From NCBI GenBank assembly GCA_021735445.1, contig JAIPHA010000009.1, positions 5,001 through 54,679 of the forward strand: a DNA stretch of 49,679 nucleotides. The letters run 5' to 3'. This document shows, in pieces, positions 7,512-15,500 of the stretch. The notes beneath the pieces are model-generated. The model ran no database searches, was not told where the DNA came from, and worked only from the letters and a program-made list of their open reading frames with translations. The DNA comes from Candidatus Omnitrophota bacterium (GTDB taxonomy: Bacteria; Omnitrophota; Gorgyraeia; Duberdicusellales; 4484-171). Numbering within the stretch: position 1 is the stretch's first letter; every line of letters starts with the position of its first letter. The position numbers were made by a program, and so were the translations under genes.

Positions 7512-8413
7512 GTATTGTCGTTGTTGGTTCTGTTGGCCTAGATTCAGTAAAAACTCCGTTTGGAGCCGTCAAGAAGGTTTTAGGCGGTTCAGCTAGTTAT
7601 TTTTCTTATGCAGCTGGTTTGTTTTCGCAAGTCAATTTAATTGCAACTGTTGGAGATGATTTTCCTAAAAAATATATAAAATTATTCAATCAAAAAAATA
7701 TAATGCTTGACGGGCTTAGCCAAGCTCCCGGTAAAACTTTTAGCTGGTCCGGCCAGTACGGTTGGGATATGGCCGATCCGAGAACGATCTCAACAGAATT
7801 GGGCGTATTTGCCGATTTTCGTCCTAAATTACCGATTCAGTACGAAAAAAGTAAGTATATATTTTTAGCTAATATCGATCCCGAACTACAAAAGAGCATA
7901 CTCAAACAAGTAAAGAGAAAAAAATCCAAAATTATTGGTTGCGATACGATGGATTTTTGGATTAAAAACAAGAAAAAAGAGTTGTTAGATCTGTTAAAGG
8001 ATATTGATATATTTTTTATTAACGAGTCCGAGGCTCGTCAACTAACCCAGGAGCCAAATTTACTTAAAGCAGCCCGGGCCATATTGAAATTCGGGCCTAA
8101 AAAAATATTTATAAAACGGGGTGAGCATGGAGTCTTATTAGTTTCCGGCAAGCATTTATTTACTGCTCCGGCTTATTTAATGGAATCGGTAGTTGATCCT
8201 ACAGGTGCCGGAGATACTTTTGCCGGAGGAGTTATGGGTTATTTGGCGATGACCAAAAGTAAAACTATTGATACTCTAAGAAAAGCAGCAATTTATGGCA
8301 CGATTATGGCGACTTTTGCGGTCGAAGATTTTAGTTTAGGAAGCCTGGAAAAAGTTACTTCGGCTAAGGTGAAAAAAAGAATAAAGAAGTTTAAAAAGCT
8401 GGTTTTATTTTAA
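7508..8413 (+). CDS. PfkB-family sugar/nucleoside kinase
   Basis: 301 residues of the ribokinase (PfkB) family, which phosphorylates sugars or nucleosides. The N-terminal GSVGLDSVKTPFG and GGSASYFSYAAGLF are substrate-side motifs. The anion hole and catalytic Asp lie in DPTGAGDTFAGGVMG (about residues 239-253), and FINESEARQL is the usual mid-domain signature. It overlaps mtnP by ATGA and is two bases from ileS. The partnership with mtnP hints at purine or ribose salvage (for example an adenosine-kinase-like role), but the substrate cannot be assigned by eye. Confidence 0.88.
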   Translation: MSIVVVGSVGLDSVKTPFGAVKKVLGGSASYFSYAAGLFSQVNLIATVGDDFPKKYIKLFNQKNIMLDGLSQAPGKTFSWSGQYGWDMADPRTISTELGVFADFRPKLPIQYEKSKYIFLANIDPELQKSILKQVKRKKSKIIGCDTMDFWIKNKKKELLDLLKDIDIFFINESEARQLTQEPNLLKAARAILKFGPKKIFIKRGEHGVLLVSGKHLFTAPAYLMESVVDPTGAGDTFAGGVMGYLAMTKSKTIDTLRKAAIYGTIMATFAVEDFSLGSLEKVTSAKVKKRIKKFKKLVLF

Positions 8414-8414
8414 T

Positions 8415-11186
8415 ATGAAATATAAAGATACTTTAAATCTGCCTAAAACATCTTTTTCTATGCGGGCTAACTTAGCTAAGCGTGAACCTGAGAGAATTGA
8501 AGCTTGGCAAGGTTTTGATGTTTACAATCATCTCCGCAAGAAAAGATCGGGTAAAGACAAATATATTCTTCATGACGGCCCTCCTTATGCTAACGGCCCG
8601 ATTCATATCGGACATGCGCTAAATAAAATTTTAAAAGATATAATTATAAAATTTAAGTTTTTAGATGGGTTTGATTGTCCTTTTGTGGTGGGGTGGGATT
8701 GCCATGGACTCCCTGTCGAACACCAGCTATTTAAAGAAATCAAACGAACCAAGCATGATGTTGATGTTATTGAATTTCGTAAAAAAGCTCATGCTTATGC
8801 AGAAAAGTTTGTTAAGCTACAGACTGAAGATTTTAAACGCTTAGGTATTTTTGCTGACTGGGAAAATCCTTACCTTACTTTTAATCCCGGTTATGAATAT
8901 TCAGTAATGAAGTTGCTCAAAGAGCTAAACAAAGAGGGTTATATCTATCGCGGCAGAAAGCCGGTTAACTGGTGTTCAACTTGTGAAACTGCTTTAGCAG
9001 AAGCAGAGGTTGAATATAAGGATAAAAAATCCGAATCTATCTATTTCCTTTTTAAAGCCCAAGACCTAAATCAAAAAATTTCTGAAAACCTGGAAAAGGA
9101 AGCTTTTTTTTGTGTTTGGACAACTACTCCTTGGACTGTTGTTTCAAATGTAGCAGTTGCTGTTAAGTCAACTCTTGTTTACAATTTGGTTTCTTATAAA
9201 GATAAATATATTGTTATTGCTCAAGATTTGCAGGAAAGCTTGGAAGCAAAATTAGATTGTAAGTTAAAAGTAGTTAAAACTATCCCCGGAAAAGACCTTC
9301 AAGGGGTTAAGTTAACCCATCCTTTTCTAGAACGGACTTCTCCGGTTGTTTTGGCGGATTTTATTTCTTCGGATGAAGGAACGGGCTGTGTGCATATCGC
9401 TCCCGGCCATGGCCAGGAAGACTTTTCTTTACAAAGGAAATATAATTTAGAAATTATAATGCCGGTAGCTGAGGACGGAAGGTTTATCCGGCCAGAAGAA
9501 TTTAAGGGAAGAAGCATTTATCAGGCAAACGAATTGGTGATAAACAAGCTAAAGGAAAAAGAAAAACTAGTTTGGCATGAGTCTATTAATCATTCCTATC
9601 CGCATTGTTGGCGCTGCAAGAGGCCGATAATCTTTCGAGCCACCTATCAATGGTTTTTTAACGTTGATCATAATGATTTGCGTAAAAAACTCTTCGACAA
9701 GATAGACCAGGTGAATTGGGTCCCTCCTAATGGCCAGGAAAGGATGAAAACAATGATTCGCTTGAGGCCTGATTGGTGCCTTTCCCGCCAGCGTCTCTGG
9801 GGAGCGCCAATACCGGCTTTAAAATGCGAGTCTTGCCAGAAAGTTTTTCTTGATTCAAGAGTTATTTCGAAAACCGCAGATGTATTTAAAGAACATGGCA
9901 GCAACTCTTGGTTTTCGAATTCCTTAGAAGATTTTTTACCGGAAAATTTTAACTGTCCTGGTTGCGGAGGTAAAGAATTTGTTAAAGAGTTTGATATTTT
10001 AGATGTTTGGTTTGAATCGGGAGCGAGTTTTAAAGCTGTTTTAGAAAGCCGGGATCATCTGCATTGTCCTGCTGATTTGTATTTAGAAGGAAGCGACCAG
10101 CATCGGGGTTGGTTCCAGGTGTCTTTAATGCCAGCGGTAGCATCAAAATCTTTAGCTCCTTTTAGGTCGATTTTGACCCATGGTTTTGTGGTTGATCAAG
10201 ATGGTAAAAAGATGTCAAAATCCTTAGGCAATGTTATTGCGCCTCAAGATATTTCGAAAAAATATGGCGCAGAGATTCTGCGCCTTTGGACTGCTTATTC
10301 AGATTATCGTGAAGATGTAAAAATATCAGAAGATATTATAAAGCAATTATCTGACCTTTATCGAAAGATTCGCAACACAATTCGCTATATTCTCGGCAAT
10401 ATCTGCGACTTCAATCCTGAAGAACATAAACTTGATTTTTCTGAGCTAACGGAATTAGACAGGTATATGCTTTCAAAAACAATGTTGTTTTTTGCAGAAA
10501 CCCGTAATTTATATAATGCGTATAGCTTCTACAAGGTCTGTCAAACTATCTTTAGCTTTTGCAATCAGCTTTTAAGTTCTTTTTATCTTGACATTTTAAA
10601 AGACCGCTTGTATACTCATGCCCCTGATTCTCAGACTCGGCGCTCAGCTCAATTTGTTCTTTCAAAAATTTTATTTATATTATTAAAGCTAATCTCGCCA
10701 ATACTTTCATTTACAGCAGAAGAAGCTTATAGTTGTTGGGAGGTGGAAGGCAAGGATTTGTCTATATTTACCTCAGAAATTAAAGATTTATACAAACAGA
10801 GCTATATTGATCAAGAACTTCTCGATAAGTGGGAAAAACTAATATCTTTGCGTCAAAAGGTTTTAAAAGAAATTGAAAAGAAGAGAGAAGAGGATTATAT
10901 TGGAAGTTCCTTACAGGCTCATGTCGTATTATCATTTAATAAAAAAGAAGCGCAGTTTTACCGCGAAAATAAGGAAAATCTAACAGAAATATTTATCGTT
11001 TCAGAGGTTACCATTAACGAGGCTGAGTTCAATATTGAAGTGAAGAAAGCCGAGGGCCAAAAATGTATTCGTTGTTGGAATTGGAAAAAAGATATCGGAG
11101 AAAACAAGGAGTTTCCACAAATATGCACAAGATGTGTTAAGGCAATTAAGGAGGCAGGATATGAAAAAAAAGAGCAGTCAAGCTAA
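8415..11186 (+). CDS. ileS: Isoleucyl-tRNA synthetase
   Basis: 923 residues, class I synthetase of the bacterial IleRS type. HIGH motif in GPPYANGPIHIGHALNK (near residue 60), editing-domain signature WTTTPWT, KMSKS near residue 600 (QDGKKMSKSLGN), and the C-terminal zinc module CIRCWNW to CTRC. Both the catalytic and the CP1 editing domains appear full length. ATG 8415 follows the kinase stop immediately. Its 3' end overlaps the dksA-like start at 11161. The order ileS, dksA/traR, lspA, rluD is conserved in several bacterial phyla. Confidence 0.97.
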   Translation: MKYKDTLNLPKTSFSMRANLAKREPERIEAWQGFDVYNHLRKKRSGKDKYILHDGPPYANGPIHIGHALNKILKDIIIKFKFLDGFDCPFVVGWDCHGLPVEHQLFKEIKRTKHDVDVIEFRKKAHAYAEKFVKLQTEDFKRLGIFADWENPYLTFNPGYEYSVMKLLKELNKEGYIYRGRKPVNWCSTCETALAEAEVEYKDKKSESIYFLFKAQDLNQKISENLEKEAFFCVWTTTPWTVVSNVAVAVKSTLVYNLVSYKDKYIVIAQDLQESLEAKLDCKLKVVKTIPGKDLQGVKLTHPFLERTSPVVLADFISSDEGTGCVHIAPGHGQEDFSLQRKYNLEIIMPVAEDGRFIRPEEFKGRSIYQANELVINKLKEKEKLVWHESINHSYPHCWRCKRPIIFRATYQWFFNVDHNDLRKKLFDKIDQVNWVPPNGQERMKTMIRLRPDWCLSRQRLWGAPIPALKCESCQKVFLDSRVISKTADVFKEHGSNSWFSNSLEDFLPENFNCPGCGGKEFVKEFDILDVWFESGASFKAVLESRDHLHCPADLYLEGSDQHRGWFQVSLMPAVASKSLAPFRSILTHGFVVDQDGKKMSKSLGNVIAPQDISKKYGAEILRLWTAYSDYREDVKISEDIIKQLSDLYRKIRNTIRYILGNICDFNPEEHKLDFSELTELDRYMLSKTMLFFAETRNLYNAYSFYKVCQTIFSFCNQLLSSFYLDILKDRLYTHAPDSQTRRSAQFVLSKILFILLKLISPILSFTAEEAYSCWEVEGKDLSIFTSEIKDLYKQSYIDQELLDKWEKLISLRQKVLKEIEKKREEDYIGSSLQAHVVLSFNKKEAQFYRENKENLTEIFIVSEVTINEAEFNIEVKKAEGQKCIRCWNWKKDIGENKEFPQICTRCVKAIKEAGYEKKEQSS

Positions 11187-11658
11187 GCAGACAGCGAAAA
11201 AAAAGCGCGGTACAACCAAAAAGACAACCGCAAAAAAGAAAACTACTAAGAAAAAAACCGCAAAAAAGAAAAAAAGGTTTTTAAAAAAGGAATTAAATGC
11301 TTATCGGGAAAAGTTATTAGATCTAAAAGATGACATAATGAAGCAAATCCAAGAGATTTCCGATGAATCTTTACGTAAATCACAACAAGAGGCATCCGGA
11401 GATATTTCTGCCTATAGCCTGCACTTGGCAGACCGGGCTTCTGATAGCTATGAACGAGATTTTAACCTGGGGTTAATTTCTTCAGAAAGAAGGACAGTTA
11501 TGGAAATTGATGAAGCCTTAAAAAGAATTGACGATAATCAGTATGGCTTTTGCCAAATGTGTAAAAAACCGATTGCAAAGAGAAGGTTAGACGCCATACC
11601 TTACGCCCGATATGGAACAAAATGCCAGCAAAAAATTGAAAAAGAACAAGGCAGATAA
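11161..11658 (+). CDS. DksA/TraR-family protein with lysine-rich tail and three-Cys zinc finger
   Basis: 165 residues from ATG 11161, which follows AAGGAGGCAGG with ideal spacing; the ORF track start at 11134 is inside ileS without such a site. Residues 1-45 are an unusual tail rich in Lys, Ala and Thr (TAKKKTTKKKTAKKKK). A helical region follows, then the family zinc-finger motif GFCQMCKKPIAKRRLDAIPY. The expected fourth-half pattern CxxC reads GTKC, so the third zinc cysteine is glycine. Members of this family bind RNA polymerase through the secondary channel or act in unknown regulatory roles. Position between ileS and lspA is typical. Confidence 0.88.
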   Translation: MKKKSSQAKQTAKKKRGTTKKTTAKKKTTKKKTAKKKKRFLKKELNAYREKLLDLKDDIMKQIQEISDESLRKSQQEASGDISAYSLHLADRASDSYERDFNLGLISSERRTVMEIDEALKRIDDNQYGFCQMCKKPIAKRRLDAIPYARYGTKCQQKIEKEQGR

Positions 11659-12100
11659 GCTAAAATTTTTATTAACTCCTTCTATTGCTCTTTTTATCAT
11701 TGGTTTAGACCTTTGGATAAAAACCTATCTGCGCCTTAATTTTTCCTTTCAATCTTTTCCCCTAATAGATAATTTAGTCTACATTACAGTTGTGTTTAAT
11801 ACCGGCATGGCCTTTGGCCTTTTTCCCGGTAAAACTAATTTATTAATTTATTTAACCTTAATTTTAATTCTGGTGTTTTTGTTTTTTTTCAAAAAAGAGC
11901 AAAAGAAAAAAATAAATTTTTTGATTTCAACCGGCCTTATTTTTGGAGGCGCTGTCTCCAATCTTATTGACCGCCTAACACTTGGTGCTGTGGTTGACTA
12001 TATTGATTTGAGGTTTTGGCCGGTTTTTAATTTATCTGATTCTTGCATTACTGTTGGCGCAGTTCTTTTAATCATAGATTCTTTTCGAAAAAATAGATGA
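11612..12100 (+). CDS. lspA: Lipoprotein signal peptidase (signal peptidase II)
   Basis: 162 residues, four membrane helices, inner membrane. Cleaves the signal peptide of diacylglyceryl-modified prolipoproteins, and the window encodes several candidate substrates. Conserved motifs: NTGMAFGLF, GGAVSNLIDRL, and the two catalytic aspartates in GAVVDYIDL and FNLSDSCI. ATG 11612 overlaps dksA by 47 bases; no later ATG or GTG precedes the first helix, so a shorter start is not obvious. It overlaps rluD by ATGA. Confidence 0.95.
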   Translation: MEQNASKKLKKNKADKLKFLLTPSIALFIIGLDLWIKTYLRLNFSFQSFPLIDNLVYITVVFNTGMAFGLFPGKTNLLIYLTLILILVFLFFFKKEQKKKINFLISTGLIFGGAVSNLIDRLTLGAVVDYIDLRFWPVFNLSDSCITVGAVLLIIDSFRKNR

Positions 12101-12981
12101 AAAAAATATTTGAAGCCAGCCTCGATGAAGGTAAAATTCGCCTTGATAAATTTTTATCTTGCCAGCTTACAGATGTTTCCCGCTCAAAAATATCTTCTTT
12201 AATTAAAAAAGGATTAGTCAGGGTAAACCAGCGTTCTAAAAAAGGGAGCTATCTGCTTTCTTCCGGAGATAAGATTGAAATTGAAATACCTAAAGTAAAT
12301 AAAGGATTAAGGCCTTATCGGTATTCTGTTTTGGTAATTTGGGAAGATGATGATCTTTTGGCAATATATAAGCCTCAAGGCTTAGTTGTCCACCCTCATG
12401 GACAAAATAAAGATAAAACCTTAGTTAACGCTTTACTGTATATGAACAAGCAGCTTTCCGATCTGGATCCGCAAAGGCCCGGGGTAGTGCACCGCCTTGA
12501 TAAAGAAACCAGCGGGGTAATGGTTTTAGCTAAAAATAACCGGGCTCATAAAGCTTTGGTTGAACAATTCAAAAAGCGTCAAATCAAAAAAGAGTATTAT
12601 GCCTTAGTTTGGGGGCAACCGAAAAATGATAAGTTTGAAGCTAATTTTTCTTTACGGAGAAATAAAAAGAACCGGCTTAAGATGGAAGTCGGTTTATCCG
12701 ATTCAAAAAGCGCACAGACTAATTTAGAAGTGCGTAAAAAACTAGACGGTATGACACTTTTATCAGTATTCCCCCGGACCGGGCGCATGCACCAAATTAG
12801 GGTACATTTAAGGTTTTTAGGGTATCCGATAGTTGGAGATAAAAAGTATGGTAAAAAAGATAATTATAAAAATCTCTTTTTGCATGCTTACCGGTTAAAG
12901 ATAGAACACCCCCGAACCGGCCGGCCATTAGAGTTTAAAGCAAAACTTCCCCAATATTTTAAAAAAATGATAGAGGAATAA
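12097..12981 (+). CDS. rluD: RluA/RluD-family rRNA pseudouridine synthase
   Basis: 294 residues: an S4 RNA-binding domain (about 15-75, RLDKFLSCQLTDVSRSKI) followed by the RluA catalytic domain. The catalytic aspartate is in VVHRLDKETSGVMVLAK (about residues 128-144); other signatures are YKPQGLVVHPHG and GRMHQIRVHLRFLGYPIVGD. It converts specific 23S rRNA uridines to pseudouridine; RluD (large-subunit helix 69) is the best guess because of the S4 domain and the lspA link, though a close RluC-like role cannot be excluded. Last gene of the proC operon. Confidence 0.92.
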   Translation: MKKIFEASLDEGKIRLDKFLSCQLTDVSRSKISSLIKKGLVRVNQRSKKGSYLLSSGDKIEIEIPKVNKGLRPYRYSVLVIWEDDDLLAIYKPQGLVVHPHGQNKDKTLVNALLYMNKQLSDLDPQRPGVVHRLDKETSGVMVLAKNNRAHKALVEQFKKRQIKKEYYALVWGQPKNDKFEANFSLRRNKKNRLKMEVGLSDSKSAQTNLEVRKKLDGMTLLSVFPRTGRMHQIRVHLRFLGYPIVGDKKYGKKDNYKNLFLHAYRLKIEHPRTGRPLEFKAKLPQYFKKMIEE

Positions 12982-13002
12982 GCCGCTATCGCTGCTTCTT
13001 TG

Positions 13003-13031
13003 TTGGAATTCGTATCTTTGTGTGCTAAAAT
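13003..13031 (+). promoter_or_regulatory. Putative aroA promoter, leaderless type
   Basis: TTGGAA (13003-13008), a 17-base spacer and TAAAAT (13026-13031). Only eight bases separate the -10 element from ATG 13040 and no Shine-Dalgarno is present, so the aroA mRNA may be leaderless. Confidence 0.45.
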
Positions 13032-13039
13032 ATATAGCT

Positions 13040-14368
13040 ATGTATACTATCGAGCCAATAAATGAAATAAAAACAGAAGTAACCGTACCGGCTGATAAGT
13101 CTATTTCCCATCGGGCTGTGTTTTTTTCAGCTATCGGCGATAAAAAAATAAAAATCTATCCTTTTTTATCCAGCAATGATACTCAAGCAAGCTTAGATTG
13201 CATAAAAAAACTTGGCATAGAGTATTGCCAAGATGATTCTTCCCAAAAAACAATCTACTTGCAAGGCAAGGGGCTATATTTTCCAAAAGATAAGAAAGTG
13301 GAGCTTTTCGCCGGTGAATCCGGGACCACTATCAGAATATTATCCGGTTTATTGGTCGGCCAAAAATTTAGTTCAGTTTTTCGCGCCGGTAATTATCTGG
13401 ATAAAAGGCCAATGGGCAGGATTGTTTATCCTTTAAGAGAAATGGGGGCAAACATTGATGGGGATAAAATGGTCAAACAAGAACAAGGAGATCTTTATCC
13501 TCCTTTAAAGATTGAGCCTGCATCTGGGCTAAAGGGCAAAAGCCATACGTTGAACATAGCTAGCGCCCAGGTAAAGTCAGCTCTTCTTTTAGCAGGTCTG
13601 TATGCAAAGGGTGAAACTGTGGTTGAGGAGCCTTATAAATCACGCGATCATACTGAAAGAATGCTTCAGGCGTTCGGGGCCAATATTGAAATCGACAAAA
13701 ACAGGGTTAGCCTAAAACCTGGTGCGCAGCTTAATTTGCCGAATGAGATATTTATTCCTTCTGATTTTTCAGCAGCTGCTTTTTTTATTGTTTTGGCGCT
13801 TATTTTAGAAAAAAGCCGGATAATTGTTAAGAACGTTAACCTTAACCCAAGCCGTTGCGGGCTTTTGAAGGTCCTAAGAAGGATGAATGCTGATATAACT
13901 ATTGAAAATAAAAAGGAAAAAATTGAACCTTATGGAGATATCGTGGTAAAGAGTTCAAGGCTTTGTTCAACCGTAGTTGAGCAAAGTGAAATAGCGGCAA
14001 TGATCGATGAGGTACCGATTTTGTGTGTGGCTGCAGCCTATGCTAAGGGCCAGACTCAGATTAAAGGATTAGAGGAGTTGAGGGTTAAAGAGACCGATAG
14101 AGTTTTTTCTATGGTTTCTAACCTTTCTCAAGCTGGCGTAGACATACTGGATAAAGACGACAGTCCGGATGGTTGCCAAATTATAATCAATGGCGGTTGT
14201 GGCTATAGAGGTGTTGATTTCAAAAGCTTTGGCGACCATCGCACTGCAATGAGTTTAATAATTTTTTCGTTGGCCGCAAAAGAAAAAAATAAAATAGATG
14301 ATATAAGGTGTATAGATAAATCATTTCCCGGTTTTATTAAAATAATAAAAGAATGTAAAACGCCATGA
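13040..14368 (+). CDS. aroA: 3-phosphoshikimate 1-carboxyvinyltransferase (EPSP synthase)
   Basis: 442 residues from ATG 13040. Joins phosphoenolpyruvate and shikimate-3-phosphate in the aromatic amino-acid pathway. Motifs: VPADKSISHRAVFF (phosphate-binding Lys and Ser), GESGTTIRILSGLL (PEP-binding loop, with GES in place of the common GNAG), DKRPMGR, SAQVKSALLLAGLYAKG, KSRDHTERML, and the C-terminal RVKETDR with FGDHRTAMS. The GES variant and the SAQVKSALLL reading are those of class II-like enzymes, which tend to be less glyphosate sensitive; that inference is from sequence only. The track start at 13022 lies inside the putative promoter. It overlaps the FAH gene by ATGA. Confidence 0.94.
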   Translation: MYTIEPINEIKTEVTVPADKSISHRAVFFSAIGDKKIKIYPFLSSNDTQASLDCIKKLGIEYCQDDSSQKTIYLQGKGLYFPKDKKVELFAGESGTTIRILSGLLVGQKFSSVFRAGNYLDKRPMGRIVYPLREMGANIDGDKMVKQEQGDLYPPLKIEPASGLKGKSHTLNIASAQVKSALLLAGLYAKGETVVEEPYKSRDHTERMLQAFGANIEIDKNRVSLKPGAQLNLPNEIFIPSDFSAAAFFIVLALILEKSRIIVKNVNLNPSRCGLLKVLRRMNADITIENKKEKIEPYGDIVVKSSRLCSTVVEQSEIAAMIDEVPILCVAAAYAKGQTQIKGLEELRVKETDRVFSMVSNLSQAGVDILDKDDSPDGCQIIINGGCGYRGVDFKSFGDHRTAMSLIIFSLAAKEKNKIDDIRCIDKSFPGFIKIIKECKTP

Positions 14369-14985
14369 AAATTCCTTTTTCAAATTTACCGGAAAAAATT
14401 GTGTTAGTTGGCCTAAATTATAAAGATCATGCTAAAGAGATGGGTATGGAAATTCCCAGCGAACCGATTATTTTTTTAAAACCATTGTCGGCATTGATTA
14501 GATCTGGGGATAAGATTATCTATCCCGAGCCGGTAAAACGTCTTGATTATGAAGCAGAATTGGCAGTGATTATTAAAAAGGCAGGCAAGAACATACCTGA
14601 AGAAGAGGCAAAAGACTATATTTTAGGTTATAGTTGCCTTAATGACGTAACCGCGCGGGATTTGCAAAAAAAAGATGGCCAATGGTCCAGAGCTAAATCT
14701 TTTGATACTTTTTGCCCGCTCGGGCCCTGTATCGAAACAGATTTGGATCCCAATGGTATTAAGATTCAAAGTTATCTTAACGGAGAGTTAAAACAAGATT
14801 CAAATACTTCTAATTTTATCTTCTCGGTTGATTTTCTTGTTTCTTTTGTTTCACAAATCATGACTTTAAAGCCCGGGGATGTAATTTCAACCGGCACTCC
14901 AGCCGGGATTGGGCCGATGCAAAAGGGCGACAAGGTTAAAATAGCAATAGAAGGCATTGGATCCTTAGAGAATCAAGTGGTTTAG
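14365..14985 (+). CDS. Fumarylacetoacetate hydrolase family protein
   Basis: 206 residues, a compact single-domain member of the FAH superfamily. These metal-dependent enzymes hydrolyse or decarboxylate acylpyruvates and related keto acids, including oxaloacetate. Metal ligands and active-site motifs visible: YEAELAVII (Glu), LNDVTARDLQKKDGQW (Asp), KSFDTFCPLGP, and TSTGTPAGIGP near the end; VGLNYKDHAKEM is the N-terminal signature. It lacks the FAH N-terminal domain, as is usual for acylpyruvase-type members. It follows aroA with a 4-base overlap. The substrate is not predictable. Confidence 0.88.
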   Translation: MKIPFSNLPEKIVLVGLNYKDHAKEMGMEIPSEPIIFLKPLSALIRSGDKIIYPEPVKRLDYEAELAVIIKKAGKNIPEEEAKDYILGYSCLNDVTARDLQKKDGQWSRAKSFDTFCPLGPCIETDLDPNGIKIQSYLNGELKQDSNTSNFIFSVDFLVSFVSQIMTLKPGDVISTGTPAGIGPMQKGDKVKIAIEGIGSLENQVV

Positions 14986-15000
14986 CAAAAGGAGGCGAAA

Positions 15001-15417
15001 ATGAAAAGTTTAACTAAGTACCTTACTTTTAATACTGAAAAAGAAATAGATTTTATTAATATTACCAGCAAAATCGAATCATTAGTCGCTCAAAGCAAGA
15101 TTCAGGAAGGGATTTGCCTGGTTAATGCTATGCATATTACAGCTTCAGTTTTTATTAATGATCAGGAAGAAGGGCTAAAGCAGGATTTTAAAGATTGGTT
15201 AGAGAAATTTGCGCCGCGTGATCCTTCTTTATACCGGCATAACTTAGGCTCAGAGGACAACGGACATGCTCATCTAAAAAGAACTGTTATGGGCCGGGAG
15301 GTGGTTATTGCCATAACCGGGCAAAGACTTGATTTTGGGCCCTGGGAGCAGGTTTTTTACGGTGAATTTGACGGGAAACGCCCTAAAAAAGTTTTAGTTA
15401 AAATTATTGGGGATTAG
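15001..15417 (+). CDS. yjbQ: YjbQ/UPF0047 family protein
   Basis: 138 residues, the standard length of this family of small beta-rich proteins. Some members have weak thiamine-phosphate synthase activity in vitro, but the physiological role is unsettled. Conserved motifs: [16 protein letters not shown], the His/Asn-rich [15 protein letters not shown] (metal-binding type), and [19 protein letters not shown]. The start is ATG eight bases after AAAGGAGG, the best ribosome-binding site of its cluster. It lies 15 bases after the FAH gene, probably the same transcript. Confidence 0.9.
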   Translation: MKSLTKYLTFNTEKEIDFINITSKIESLVAQSKIQEGICLVNAMHITASVFINDQEEGLKQDFKDWLEKFAPRDPSLYRHNLGSEDNGHAHLKRTVMGREVVIAITGQRLDFGPWEQVFYGEFDGKRPKKVLVKIIGD

Positions 15418-15427
15418 AGAAAATCTG

Positions 15428-15456
15428 TTGTATTTTTCCCTTCCTTATTATATAAT
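15428..15456 (+). promoter_or_regulatory. Putative valS promoter
   Basis: TTGTAT (15428-15433), a 17-base spacer and a perfect TATAAT (15451-15456), giving a leader of about 38 bases before ATG 15501. Confidence 0.5.
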
Positions 15457-15500
15457 TCATTAAAATAAAATTAGCTAATAATAGAAAGATCACATTTTAT

